64,000 nucleotides of DNA, from assembly GCF_001922305.1 (NCBI RefSeq), contig NZ_CP018839.1:2852001-2916000 (forward strand), in the 5' to 3' direction. The notes beneath the pieces are model-generated. The model was not told where the DNA came from. It was given only the letters and a program-made list of their open reading frames with translations, and ran no database searches. Both the position numbers and the translations under genes were made by a program. Origin of the DNA: Thauera chlorobenzoica. Its GTDB lineage: Bacteria > Pseudomonadota > Gammaproteobacteria > Burkholderiales > Rhodocyclaceae. Shown here in pieces: positions 45,377-53,863 of this stretch; position 1 is the stretch's first letter, and every line of letters starts with the position of its first letter.

Positions 45377-46159
45377 TTATTCGACCTTGGCCTTCTCGCG
45401 CAGCGACTGGATGTGCTTTTCCACTTTCTGCTGCTGCAGGCGTTGCTGCAGTTGCGGCTTGACTTCGTCGAGCGGGGGCGGCTGCACGTCGCGCATATCG
45501 TCGAGCTGGATGACGTGGTAGCCGAAGTCGCTCTTCACCGGAGTGGCGGTGTATTTGCCTTTTTCCAGCTTCACCATGGCATCGGAGAAGGGCTTCACGA
45601 ACATGCCCGGGTTGCTCCAGCCCAGTTCCCCGCCGCGATCCTTGGAGCCGGGATCGAGCGACTCCTTGGCGACTTCTTCGAACGGCGTGCCGTTCTGCAG
45701 GCGGGCGATGATCGCCTTGGCCGCGGTTTCGGTTTCGACCAGGACGTGGCGCGGCTTGTATTCCTTGCTGCCCAGGCGCGCCTTGATGGTTTCGTACTCG
45801 GCCTTCAGCTCGGCGTCGGAGACCGGGTTGGCGCGCACATACTCCTGCAGATAGGCGCGGATCAGGATCGCCTGGCGGGCCATGTCCATCTGGGCCTGGA
45901 CTTCGGCCTTCTTGTCCAGCCCCTTGCCGGTCGCGGCCTGGCCCAGGATTTCACGGCGGATCAGCTCTTCGCGGACCGCTTCGTTCAGCTCCGCGCTGTC
46001 CGGCGTGCCCTGGGCGCGCTGCTCGGCGAGCATGGTTTCGGCGCGCGAGGCCGGAATGGCGACGCCATTGACCTTCGCCACCGGATCGGCTGCGAGCGCA
46101 GGCCAGGCGAGAAAACCGGCAAGCAGGGTGACGGCGAGACGGCTCGGAAACAGTTTCAT
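45377..46159 (-). CDS. exported parvulin-type peptidyl-prolyl isomerase
   Basis: A 260-residue protein with a Sec signal peptide (LAVTLLAGFLAWPALAAD, cleavage near residue 23). After an N-terminal SurA-like helical region comes a single parvulin domain: KPRHVLVETETAAKAIIARL, GGELGWSNPGMFVKPFSDAM and SDFGYHVIQLDD. It should fold outer-membrane or periplasmic proteins by isomerising proline bonds. It is the last gene of the ompR-to-ppiC run and lies 10 bp after bolA. Confidence 0.92.
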   Translation of the reverse strand: MKLFPSRLAVTLLAGFLAWPALAADPVAKVNGVAIPASRAETMLAEQRAQGTPDSAELNEAVREELIRREILGQAATGKGLDKKAEVQAQMDMARQAILIRAYLQEYVRANPVSDAELKAEYETIKARLGSKEYKPRHVLVETETAAKAIIARLQNGTPFEEVAKESLDPGSKDRGGELGWSNPGMFVKPFSDAMVKLEKGKYTATPVKSDFGYHVIQLDDMRDVQPPPLDEVKPQLQQRLQQQKVEKHIQSLREKAKVE

Positions 46160-46169
46160 CGAGTATTCC

Positions 46170-46460
46170 TCAGGGGGTAGATTGCTTTGCGGCCTCGGTG
46201 GCCGAAAAGGCGCGAATGGCCAGGGCGTGGATGTCTTTTTTCATCATCCCGCCCAGTGCCTGGTAAATCATGCGGTGACGGGCCACCGTGCCGTGCCCTT
46301 CGAATGCGGCGGACACCAGGGTCAGGCGGTAGTGCCCGCCACCGTCGCGGGCGCCGGCATGGCCGGCATGCAGTGCGCTGTCGTCGCCGACCTCGATCAG
46401 CTCGACCGGAAAGGCGGAGCAGAGCGTCGCGCGGATGCGTTCGGCCACTTCGGCGCTCAC
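46170..46460 (-). CDS. BolA-family protein
   Basis: A 96-residue BolA/IbaG-type protein. GHYRLTLVSAAFEGHGTVARHRMIYQAL contains the nucleic-acid/cluster-interaction helix, and the conserved histidines that can hold a [2Fe-2S] cluster with a monothiol glutaredoxin are seen (HAGHAG, GHG, RHR). Its ATG overlaps the yciI stop in an ATGA. The function may link iron-sulfur status to cell envelope genes; no more can be said. Confidence 0.9.
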   Translation of the reverse strand: MSAEVAERIRATLCSAFPVELIEVGDDSALHAGHAGARDGGGHYRLTLVSAAFEGHGTVARHRMIYQALGGMMKKDIHALAIRAFSATEAAKQSTP

Positions 46461-46756
46461 GGCAGGACCTTCCTGAATGGACGGACAGAGGTGCGAGCGA
46501 ACACGCCTTGCCTGGCGTAAGGGTCTTCGGCGAGCCAGTGTTCGGCGCTGGCGAGCGAATCGAATTCGGCGACGACCAGGCTGCCGGCAAAACCGGCCGG
46601 GCCGGGGTCGGGGGAGTCGATCGCCGGCATCGGTCCGGCCAGCAGCAGGCGGCCTTCGTCGCGCAGCGCCTCGAGGCGGGCGAGGTGCTCGGCACGTACC
46701 GCGAGGCGGGTTTCCAGCGTCCCCGGCGCGTCCTCGCCGATCAGGGCGTAAAACAT
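46457..46756 (-). CDS. yciI: YciI-family protein
   Basis: A 99-residue dimeric alpha-beta protein: [20 protein letters not shown] at the start, HLARLEALRDEGRLLLAGPMP in the centre, and the DPYARQGVFARTSVRPF end motif. The YciI fold resembles chlorite-dismutase-like ferredoxin barrels and lacks a known activity in most members. It is joined to ispZ (TGATG overlap) and bolA (ATGA overlap), an order common in betaproteobacteria. Confidence 0.9.
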   Translation of the reverse strand: MFYALIGEDAPGTLETRLAVRAEHLARLEALRDEGRLLLAGPMPAIDSPDPGPAGFAGSLVVAEFDSLASAEHWLAEDPYARQGVFARTSVRPFRKVLP

Positions 46757-47364
46757 CAATGGCTCTCCTCTTCGAGATGGCGGGACAGGTAGAACCCCTG
46801 GCCCAGCACGAATGCCAGCATCAGGCCGATGCCGCCGAACAGTTTGAAATCGACCCAGGTTTCTTCGCTGAAGTTGTAGGCCACGTACAGGTTGAGCAGG
46901 CCCATGGCGATGAAGAAGCCCGCCCATGCCAGGTTCAGCCGCCCCCATACCGGATCGGGAAGGCGGATCTGCGCCTCGAGCATGTTGCGGATCAGGTTGC
47001 GGTGCAGCAGGGCGGCCGAGCCGAGCAGCACACTGCCGAACAGCCAGTACAGCGCGGTCGGCTTCCACTTGATGAAGGTGGGGTTGTGGAAGAACAGGGT
47101 GGCGCCGCCGAACACGGTGATGATCGCCAGGCTCACCCACAGCATGGTGTCGACCCTGCGGTGGCGCAACCAGACCAGCACGATCTGCAGCGCGGTTGCG
47201 GCGATGGCGACGGCGGTGGCGATCAGGATCGGCGCCTGGGTGACGGTGATCCCGTCGCCGAGCCAGCCGCTGAGCAGCGCATGCGCAGCTTCCGGGTGGG
47301 CCCCGCCGAGCTTGTACGCGGCGAAGAAGAGGATGACCGGCAGAAGGTCGAAGAGGAATTTCAT
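46756..47364 (-). CDS. ispZ: inner-membrane septation protein A (IspZ/YciB)
   Basis: A 202-residue integral membrane protein with five or six hydrophobic helices, from [20 protein letters not shown] to [21 protein letters not shown]. The tell-tale [14 protein letters not shown] segment is in the middle. YciB/IspZ affects septum formation and envelope integrity. It starts inside the histidine kinase stop (4-bp overlap), so it is likely translated with the two-component genes. Confidence 0.94.
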   Translation of the reverse strand: MKFLFDLLPVILFFAAYKLGGAHPEAAHALLSGWLGDGITVTQAPILIATAVAIAATALQIVLVWLRHRRVDTMLWVSLAIITVFGGATLFFHNPTFIKWKPTALYWLFGSVLLGSAALLHRNLIRNMLEAQIRLPDPVWGRLNLAWAGFFIAMGLLNLYVAYNFSEETWVDFKLFGGIGLMLAFVLGQGFYLSRHLEEESH

Positions 47365-48761
47365 GTGGCGGGATTATAGCGGGTGTCGGTTCCGGCGGCG
47401 TCCGGCAGATTGAGGATGGCGCGCAAGCCGCCGCCCGGGCGCGGCAGGAGATCGAGCCGGCCGTGGTGGGCACGCATCACCCGGTCCACGATGGCCAGGC
47501 CGAGCCCCGCGCCCTTGGTGTTGCTGCGTGCCGCTTCGAGCCGGGTAAAGGGGTGGCGCATGCGTTCGACCTGGTCTTCGGGAATGCCCGGACCGCGGTC
47601 GGCGACCTCGATGCAGGCGAAGCCCTCATGTTTGCCGATATCGACGTCGAGCGGGCCGTCGTCGCCCGCGTAGCGCAGCGCGTTGTCGATCAGGTTGGCG
47701 AGGGCGCGGCGCAGCGGCAGCACGTGGGCAGCCACTTCGAGGCGGCCCGCGCCGAGGATGCGGATGTCGATTCCGCGCAGGCGGTAGGGTTCGGTGACCT
47801 CATGCACAAGCCGCACCAGGTCGACCCGCTGCAGTGCCTGCTGCGGCTCGCCCCGGCCGAAATCGAGGAACTGGCCGATGATCCGGTCCATCTCCTCGAT
47901 GTCGGCGACCATCGCCGAGACTTCGCTCGCCGGCGCGCCGGACATCTCGATGCCCAGGCGCAGGCGGGCGAGCGGCGTGCGCAGGTCGTGGGATACCCCG
48001 GCCAGGATCAGCGCGCGGTCGGCGTCGTTGCGTGCGAGGTCCCCCGTCATGCGGTTGAAGGCACGGGCGACGACGGCGATCTCCTGGGCTCCGGACTCCT
48101 CGATCAGCGGCGGTGTGCGTCCGCTGCCGATCATGTTGGCGGCGCGCGCGAGCTGGCGCAGCGGGGCGCTGACCCGCGACACGATCAGGTAGGCGCCGAA
48201 CAGCGCCGCCACCAGCGCGCCGCCCGCCCAGCCCAGCCAGCCGAAGGTATCGGGGTTGTCGATGCGTTCGGGCGGCAGCATCACCCAGTATTCGTCTTCC
48301 TCGTCTTCGGGGTGAAGGCGGAAGCTGACCCAGAAGCCTTCGAGCGTCTTCCACTTCGATGCGAAGCGGGTGTGCCCGCCGAGCTGGCGGCGGACGTCGG
48401 CCATCAGCAGGCGCAGGGGGCGGGTGTCGTCGAGCGCGACCAGTTCGTCGCTGGCCTCGGCGGGATAGATGCGGATGCCCTCGAGCGCGGCGAGTTCGAT
48501 CAGCAGGTCGGTCCGGCGTTCGATGTCGGCGTTGATCAGCGCGGTACGGGTGAGGTTGACCACCGAGACCACCATCTGCGCCACATCCCGCGCCCGCGCC
48601 GGCTCCTGCATGTAGCGGAAGATCTGCGACCACGCCCCGAGGGCCAGGGTCAGCAACAGCGCGACCAGCAGGAAGGTCTGCCACAGCAGCGTGCCGGGCA
48701 GCACGCGCGCGAGCAGGCGGCCCGGCGCGGGCAGGCGGGAAAGGGTCTGACCCCCGGGCAT
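47361..48761 (-). CDS. envZ: EnvZ-like sensor histidine kinase
   Basis: A 466-residue kinase, two transmembrane helices (residues about 22-45 and 175-197) bounding a periplasmic domain, followed by HAMP, the H-box ([15 protein letters not shown], His near 262) and an HATPase_c domain ([27 protein letters not shown]). EnvZ/OmpR-type kinases sense osmotic or envelope conditions. Start [12 protein letters not shown] at 48761 is 8 bp after the regulator stop; a longer start at 48812 is less likely. Confidence 0.92.
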   Translation of the reverse strand: MPGGQTLSRLPAPGRLLARVLPGTLLWQTFLLVALLLTLALGAWSQIFRYMQEPARARDVAQMVVSVVNLTRTALINADIERRTDLLIELAALEGIRIYPAEASDELVALDDTRPLRLLMADVRRQLGGHTRFASKWKTLEGFWVSFRLHPEDEEDEYWVMLPPERIDNPDTFGWLGWAGGALVAALFGAYLIVSRVSAPLRQLARAANMIGSGRTPPLIEESGAQEIAVVARAFNRMTGDLARNDADRALILAGVSHDLRTPLARLRLGIEMSGAPASEVSAMVADIEEMDRIIGQFLDFGRGEPQQALQRVDLVRLVHEVTEPYRLRGIDIRILGAGRLEVAAHVLPLRRALANLIDNALRYAGDDGPLDVDIGKHEGFACIEVADRGPGIPEDQVERMRHPFTRLEAARSNTKGAGLGLAIVDRVMRAHHGRLDLLPRPGGGLRAILNLPDAAGTDTRYNPAT

Positions 48762-48768
48762 CGGAGCT

Positions 48769-49530
48769 TCAGTCGCCGGTCGCCACCGGCTCCTGGCCAC
48801 CGTTCGCCGCACGCGGGTCTTCAGGCACGAATACGTAGCCGAAGCCCCATACGGTCTGGATGTAGCGCGGCTTGGCGGGGTCGTCTTCCACCAGCTTGCG
48901 CAGGCGCGAGACCTGGACGTCGATGGCGCGATCGAACACGCCGTATTCGCGCCCGCGCGCCAGTTCCATCAACTTGTCGCGCGACAGCGGCTGGCGTGGA
49001 TGGGTGAGCAGCACCTTGAGCAGGGAAAACTCCCCTGTGGTGAGCTGGATTTCTTCCCCGCCGCGGGTCAGGGTGCGCGTACCCAGGTTCACCGCCACCT
49101 GGCCGAAGCTGACGATCTCGTCCTCGGGCGTCGGTGCCCCGGGCAGGGTCTGCGGCTGGCGCCGCATCACCGCCTGGATGCGGGCGACGAGTTCGCGCGG
49201 ATTGAACGGCTTGGCGATGTAGTCGTCCGCTCCCATCTCGAGCCCGACAATGCGGTCGACGTCGTCGCCCTTGGCGGTGAGCATGATGATCGGGATGGGA
49301 TTGTCCGCCGCCCGCAACCTGCGGCAGATGGTCAGTCCGTCTTCGCCCGGCAGCATCAGATCGAGCACGATCAGGTCGAAATGTTCGCGGTGCAGGGCGC
49401 GATCCATCAGCGGCGCTTCGCCAACCGCCTTGACGCTGAACCCTTGTTCCTGAAGGTAGCGCGACAGCAGTTCGCGCAGGCGTGCGTCGTCATCGACGAC
49501 GAGGATCCGATAGCGTGTTTTCTGATTCAT
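48769..49530 (-). CDS. ompR: OmpR-family response regulator
   Basis: A 253-residue regulator starting MNQKTRYRILVVDDDARLRELL. The receiver carries the acidic pair in VVDDD, the phospho-acceptor Asp in LIVLDLMLPGEDGL, and Lys in TAKGDDVDRI. The C-terminal winged helix is typical OmpR (LKVLLTHPRQPLSRDKLMEL...VQVSRLRKLVEDDPAKPRYI...GYVFV). It is the first gene of a six-gene run and probably controls porin-type outer membrane genes. Confidence 0.95.
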   Translation of the reverse strand: MNQKTRYRILVVDDDARLRELLSRYLQEQGFSVKAVGEAPLMDRALHREHFDLIVLDLMLPGEDGLTICRRLRAADNPIPIIMLTAKGDDVDRIVGLEMGADDYIAKPFNPRELVARIQAVMRRQPQTLPGAPTPEDEIVSFGQVAVNLGTRTLTRGGEEIQLTTGEFSLLKVLLTHPRQPLSRDKLMELARGREYGVFDRAIDVQVSRLRKLVEDDPAKPRYIQTVWGFGYVFVPEDPRAANGGQEPVATGD

Positions 49531-49818
49531 GGCGAGAATCCTACCCTTGCTCCCGCAGCCTTTCCAGCGCTCCGCAGCAAACACGATGCGGGTCGTGGGT
49601 AACGCTTCGTAAGAGCGCCGGCCGGAAGCAATATCGACTTACAAAGCGGACTTCCACGGGCCCTCGGGGACTACCCACGAAATCCGTATTGCCGTATGTT
49701 CGGGAACAACTTCGGAGGTCTCCCGCGCCCCGTGTCCTTTCCACCAGCGTTCTTTCCACCTTGTCCGGCCTGATCCAGCGCCTTGTGCGTTCCCTCTTCT
49801 GAAGTTTCCCTTGCCGCC

Positions 49819-50145
49819 ATGTCTGCCCCTGCCGCCTCCGCCCGCTCGCCTTCCGTGCCCCTCCTGGGAGGGATGCTCGCCGCAGTGTTCGCCACCTTCG
49901 TCGCGATCGCGCCGGCACACGCTGAGCCATCGGGGCGGGAGAGCCCGCACGCGGAGATCGAAACCTCGGCCCACCCGTCGCGGGCCGGCGATTTGCGCCA
50001 TGTGCTGAATTCGGGCAGGGAGATCGAAGCGGCACCGCGGAGCCGGCGCCCGAGCAAGGACGAGCGCGAAGCGCTGCATCGCGATCTGCGCAGCGCCATG
50101 CAGGACGTTTACGGTGAACCGCCGCGCGCACGCGGCCGGCGCTGA
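49819..50145 (+). CDS. small hypothetical exported or membrane-anchored protein
   Basis: A 108-residue protein from ATG MSAPAASARSPSVPLLGGM. A hydrophobic stretch VPLLGGMLAAVFATFVAIAP is followed by AHAEPSG, which looks like a signal peptidase site near residue 36, so it may be periplasmic. The rest is charged: RRPSKDEREALHRDLRSAM in the C-terminal half is a possible amphipathic helix. No family is recognised. It lies upstream of tsaB by 42 bp in the same direction; base composition is like its neighbours. Confidence 0.6.
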   Translation: MSAPAASARSPSVPLLGGMLAAVFATFVAIAPAHAEPSGRESPHAEIETSAHPSRAGDLRHVLNSGREIEAAPRSRRPSKDEREALHRDLRSAMQDVYGEPPRARGRR

Positions 50146-50172
50146 ACGGGCTGCGAATCCACGCCGAGCCGG

Positions 50173-50178
50173 TAGAAT
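50173..50178 (+). promoter_or_regulatory. putative -10 element (TAGAAT) just before tsaB
   Basis: TAGAAT is nine bases before the tsaB ATG with CTGCGA at 50151-50156 as a possible weak -35 (16-bp spacing). A transcript would have almost no leader. Confidence 0.35.
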
Positions 50179-50187
50179 ACCGGCACC

Positions 50188-50880
50188 ATGAAAGTACTCG
50201 CGATCGAAACCGCCTGCGAACAGGGCAGCGTAGCCCTGCTCTACGAGGGCGAACTGCTGTCGCGCCGCATCGAAGGGGCGAAAAACCATTCCGCAGCGGT
50301 GCTGCGCGATATCCGCGAACTGCTGGGCGAGGCCGGCCTGGTGCCGGCGCAGCTCGACGCGGTTGCCTTCGGCGCCGGGCCGGGCGCGTTTACCGGCCTG
50401 CGCCTGGCTTGCGGCGTGGCCCAGGGGCTTGCGCTGGGGGCTGGTCTGGGGGTCGCAGCCATCTGCAGCCTGCAGGCGCTTGCGCTGCAGATCGAGGCGG
50501 CGCGCGTGTTCGTCGCCACCGACGCCCGCATGGGCGAGGTCTATCACGCAGCCTTTGTGCGCGACGCCGAAAACGAGCCCCAAGCGGTGACCGGGATCCG
50601 CTGCTGCGCCCCCGGGGAGGTCGTGCTCCCCCCCGGGCGCTGGAATGCGGCCGGATCGGCATTCGCGGCATGGCCGGAAGCCTTGCGCCAGCGTTTTGAC
50701 GACCGCCTCGATACCTGTCTGCCATTGCTGCTGCCCGATGCCGCCGAAGTGGCCCGCCTCGCCGTGCGCAGGGTGGAGCAAGGCGCCTTGCTCGCCCCCG
50801 AACATGCTGCGCCCCTTTATGTGCGCGACAAGGTCGCCCTGACCACCGCCGAACGGCTCGCCCGCGGAGGCCGCGCCTGA
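50188..50880 (+). CDS. tsaB: tRNA t6A biosynthesis protein TsaB
   Basis: A 230-residue ASKHA-fold protein: MKVLAIETACEQGSVALLY at the N-terminus and DAVAFGAGPGAFTGLRLACG near residue 55 are the TsaB signatures. It scaffolds TsaD/TsaE in making threonylcarbamoyladenosine at tRNA position 37. Its last A is shared with the rimI ATG (TGATG), the usual tsaB-rimI arrangement. Confidence 0.95.
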   Translation: MKVLAIETACEQGSVALLYEGELLSRRIEGAKNHSAAVLRDIRELLGEAGLVPAQLDAVAFGAGPGAFTGLRLACGVAQGLALGAGLGVAAICSLQALALQIEAARVFVATDARMGEVYHAAFVRDAENEPQAVTGIRCCAPGEVVLPPGRWNAAGSAFAAWPEALRQRFDDRLDTCLPLLLPDAAEVARLAVRRVEQGALLAPEHAAPLYVRDKVALTTAERLARGGRA

Positions 50881-51344
50881 TGACGCTGTCGCAGGCGGTG
50901 TTGCGGCCGATGCGGGGCGAGGATCTCGACTGGGTCTGCGCGCGCGAAACCGAGCTCCACGCCTTCCCGTGGACGCGGGGCAATTTCAACGATTCGCTGG
51001 CGGCCGGCCACGAGCTGTGGGTCTGGGGGGCGGAGCATGGCCCGGATCCGGCGCCGCTCGGTTATGCAGTGGTGCGGCGCGCGGCCGACGAAGCCGAGTT
51101 GCTCGACATCGGCGTGGCGCATCACGCCCAGGGCCGGGGAGTGGGGCGCGCGCTGCTCGCACGTCTGATCGATCATGCGCGCGAACATGGCGCGACCCAG
51201 TTCTTTCTCGAGGTGCGGCCGTCGAATGCCGCCGCGCTCGCCCTCTACCGCAGCGCCGGCTTCGAGGCGGTTGGCCGCCGGCGCGGCTATTACCCTGCCG
51301 CTCAAGGGCGCGAGGACGCCCTGGTGATGAGGCTGGCACTGTGA
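50880..51344 (+). CDS. rimI: ribosomal protein S18 alanine N-acetyltransferase
   Basis: A 154-residue GNAT protein. VAHHAQGRGVGRALLARLIDHA is the acetyl-CoA loop (R-x-x-G-x-G/A), and FFLEVRPSNAAALALYRSAGFEAVGRRRGYY is the C-terminal RimI hallmark. RimI acetylates the N-terminus of S18. It begins on the final base of tsaB and overlaps the following glycosylase start by 4 bp, so the three form one operon. Confidence 0.95.
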   Translation: MTLSQAVLRPMRGEDLDWVCARETELHAFPWTRGNFNDSLAAGHELWVWGAEHGPDPAPLGYAVVRRAADEAELLDIGVAHHAQGRGVGRALLARLIDHAREHGATQFFLEVRPSNAAALALYRSAGFEAVGRRRGYYPAAQGREDALVMRLAL

Positions 51345-52279
51345 TCGCCGGGCGGGCGCCTTCGCGCCGTGCCGCGGTGCTGCGCGAGATGGGGCTGGGG
51401 CCGCTGTGGCGGCTGCGCACGCACGGCACGCCGCGGCCTGAAGAGGGTGCAGGCGAGGGGATGGACGCGAGAACTGGGGAGAGGACCGGCGACAGGGCAG
51501 GTGAAGCCTTCCCCGACGCGGCGGCGCTGGTGGCGGAGGCGACTCATGCGCTCGCGGCGGGGGCGTCCACGCCGCAGCCCGGCACCGCTTCGTCCGCAAC
51601 CCTCGCCCCAGTCCTGCCCCCGCAACAGCATGCTCCGCAGCGCCGGAGGGCGCCGGCCGTGGCCGGCGAAGCCTCTCCCCACGCCGACTCCACGCGCAAT
51701 GCGCGCATCGCCACGCTGGGGTGGGACGCGCTCGAAGAGGACATCCGCCAGTGCCGTGCCTGCGTGCTGTGCGAACGGCGCCGGCAGGCCGTGCCCGGCG
51801 TCGGTGATCGACAGGCGCGCTGGATGCTGGTCGGGGAGGGGCCAGGGGCCGAAGAGGACCAGCGCGGCGAACCTTTCGTCGGCCAGGCCGGTCGCCTGCT
51901 CGACAACATGCTGGCGGCGCTCGGCCTGCGGCGGGGAGAGGATGTCTATATCGGTAATGCGGTGAAGTGCCGCCCGCCGCACAACCGCACCCCGGAGGGC
52001 GCCGAACTGGCCGCCTGCCGGCCTTACCTGGAGCGCCAGATCGCCCTGGTCCAGCCACGCCTCCTGGTGGCGCTCGGGCGCCCGGCGGCGCAGGCCCTGC
52101 TCGATCGGGAAATCGCCATTTCGGCCGCGCGCGGCAAGCTCTTCGATCATGCCGGCGTGCCGGTGGTGGTCACCTATCACCCCGCCTACCTGCTGCGCAA
52201 CCCGCGCGACAAGGCCAAGGCCTGGGAAGACCTGTGCTTCGCGCGCCGGTTCATGGCGGGTACGGCGGCGAACGGCTGA
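51341..52279 (+). CDS. Fe-S uracil-DNA glycosylase (family 4/5)
   Basis: A 312-residue glycosylase that removes uracil from DNA. The start is a GTG at 51341 inside the rimI stop. An N-terminal 130-residue part is low-complexity (Ala, Pro, Gly, Glu rich) and looks disordered. The catalytic part begins with CRACVLCERRRQAVPGVG (two cluster cysteines), then VGEGPGAEEDQRGEPFVGQAGRLLDNM with motif 1, ends of NAVKCRPPHNRTPEGAELAAC (two more cysteines), and VTYHPAYLLRNP (motif 2 His). Family 4 members have a [4Fe-4S] cluster; both motifs fit. Confidence 0.9.
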   Translation: MIAGRAPSRRAAVLREMGLGPLWRLRTHGTPRPEEGAGEGMDARTGERTGDRAGEAFPDAAALVAEATHALAAGASTPQPGTASSATLAPVLPPQQHAPQRRRAPAVAGEASPHADSTRNARIATLGWDALEEDIRQCRACVLCERRRQAVPGVGDRQARWMLVGEGPGAEEDQRGEPFVGQAGRLLDNMLAALGLRRGEDVYIGNAVKCRPPHNRTPEGAELAACRPYLERQIALVQPRLLVALGRPAAQALLDREIAISAARGKLFDHAGVPVVVTYHPAYLLRNPRDKAKAWEDLCFARRFMAGTAANG

Positions 52280-52304
52280 TTCGCGGCGGCGGGGTCTCTT
52301 TCTG

Positions 52305-52395
52305 CCGGCTTCTCAAGAAAACACAGGGCCGCCCCAAGTTTTCTTGTCCCCCTCGGGGGGGTGGAAACGGCAAAGCCGTGTCCTGGGGGCGCTCA
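52305..52395 (-). repeat. dispersed repeat copy B, starting at the lplT stop codon
   Basis: Opposite orientation to copy A, but the same relation to its upstream gene: TGAGCGCCCCC contains the lplT stop codon. It then reads GGCTTTGCCGTTTCC, a C-tract and GAGGGGGACAAGAAAAC, and ends in a less perfect hairpin (AAGAAAAC/GTTTTCTT at 52315-52345). It separates convergent lplT and the glycosylase gene. Confidence 0.75.
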
Positions 52396-53646
52396 ATGCG
52401 TGGAGTGTTCGTCGAGCAGGGCGACGTCGTCGAATTCGCGCTGGTTGGCTTCGTGGCGACGCTTGATCGCCAGCATCGTACCGGCCACGAAGAGGCCGAA
52501 CAGACCGATGACGATGTCGATCGACAGGCCGGCCATGAGCAGCAGCGCGTAGGTGCCGGTCATCACCAGGATGGACAGGTTCTCGTTGAAGTTCTGCACC
52601 GCGATCGAATGGCCCGCCCCCATCAGGATGTGGCCGCGATGCTGCAGCAAGGCGTTCATCGGCACCACGAAGAAACCCGCCAGTCCGCCGACCAGTACCA
52701 TCAGCGCCATCGCCATCCACGCTTCGGTGATGCCCACCATCGCGATCACGCCCACGCCCATCGCGATGCCGAGCGGGATCACCCGCACCGCGCGGCGCAG
52801 CGAGATGTAGCGCGCCGCGAGCACCGAGCCGGCGGCGACGCCCAGCGCGACCACCCCCTGCAGCATCGACGCCTGCGACAGGTTCATCCCCAGGCTGTGC
52901 TCCGCCCACTTGATCACGATGAACTGGAGCGTGGCGCCCGCCCCCCAGAACAGGGTGGTCACCGCCAGCGAGATCTGGCCGAGCTTGTCGCGCCACAGCA
53001 GGCGCAGACAGTGGTTGAAGTCGTGGATCAGGTACAGCGGGTTGCTCTTGAGCGGCTTGTGATCGACCCCGGTGTCGGGGATGTAGGCATTGAAGGCCGC
53101 GGCGATCAGATACAACGTGCCGATGACCAGCACGGCTGCTTCGAACGCCGTATCGGCGAGAGGCAGCTCCAGCGCCATCAGCGCATCGCCGACGTCGTTG
53201 CGGATCATCGCTCCCCCCATCATCGTGCCGATAATGATCGCCGCCACGGTGAGGCCTTCGATCCAGCCGTTGGCCAGCACCAGCAGGCGGTGCGGCAGGT
53301 ACTCGGTGAGGATGCCGTATTTGGCCGGTGAATAGGCGGCCGCGCCGAGACCGATGACCGCGTAGGCGAACAGGGGGTGGGTGCCGAGAAAGAGCATCAG
53401 GCAGCCGCCGATCTTGATCGTGTTGCTGATCAGCATCACCCGCCATTTCGGCATCGAGTCGGCAAACGCACCGACGAAGGCAGCCAGGCCGACGTAGGAC
53501 AAGGTGAAGAAAAGCTTCAGCAGCGGCTCGTACTCGGACGGCGCGGCCATGTCGCGCAGCAAGGCGATGGCGACGATCAGCAAGGCATTGTCGGCGAGCG
53601 CGGAAAAAAACTGCGCAGCCATGATGATGTAAAAGCCTAGCGGCAT
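52393..53646 (-). CDS. lplT: lysophospholipid transporter LplT
   Basis: A 417-residue MFS-type inner-membrane protein with about 12 hydrophobic helices, starting MPLGFYIIMAAQFFSALADNALLIVA, the typical LplT N-terminus (A-x-FFSALADNALLI). It flips lysophosphatidylethanolamine to the cytoplasmic leaflet for re-acylation by Aas; no aas gene is next to it in this window. It is divergent from a LysR-family gene over 217 bp. Its stop is embedded in a dispersed repeat. Confidence 0.92.
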   Translation of the reverse strand: MPLGFYIIMAAQFFSALADNALLIVAIALLRDMAAPSEYEPLLKLFFTLSYVGLAAFVGAFADSMPKWRVMLISNTIKIGGCLMLFLGTHPLFAYAVIGLGAAAYSPAKYGILTEYLPHRLLVLANGWIEGLTVAAIIIGTMMGGAMIRNDVGDALMALELPLADTAFEAAVLVIGTLYLIAAAFNAYIPDTGVDHKPLKSNPLYLIHDFNHCLRLLWRDKLGQISLAVTTLFWGAGATLQFIVIKWAEHSLGMNLSQASMLQGVVALGVAAGSVLAARYISLRRAVRVIPLGIAMGVGVIAMVGITEAWMAMALMVLVGGLAGFFVVPMNALLQHRGHILMGAGHSIAVQNFNENLSILVMTGTYALLLMAGLSIDIVIGLFGLFVAGTMLAIKRRHEANQREFDDVALLDEHSTH

Positions 53647-53850
53647 CGTCCAGGATCCGGAGTATGGCAACTCGAGTTCGGAGGCCGGTTTATATCATGA
53701 AGCCGTGCTCGCGGTGATTGACTGCGCGCAAGAGCGCTGCAGGAGAATCCGGCCGCGCCACGTCGTTACCCGGATGAGATATTCACGGAGCCGGGTTGAC
53801 GGGATCGCGCAAAGCGTAAGTTTTGTGCTTTAATTGGCAATAAATCATAC

Positions 53851-53859
53851 TTATCCACA
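53851..53859 (+). promoter_or_regulatory. exact DnaA box (TTATCCACA)
   Basis: TTATCCACA is identical to the strongest DnaA box and lies four bases before the LysR ATG. It is a single site, so it is not an origin. It might allow DnaA to influence the LysR gene or simply be chance. Confidence 0.4.
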
Positions 53860-53863
53860 CCAA

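Noticed and set aside
47463..49007. A plus-strand open frame opposite the kinase and regulator genes
   Set aside because: It crosses two confirmed minus-strand genes and has no motif.
51341..52279. Starting the uracil-DNA glycosylase upstream at 50969
   Set aside because: That would overlap nearly all of rimI, whose own frame is a full GNAT protein; the GTG at the rimI stop is more sensible.
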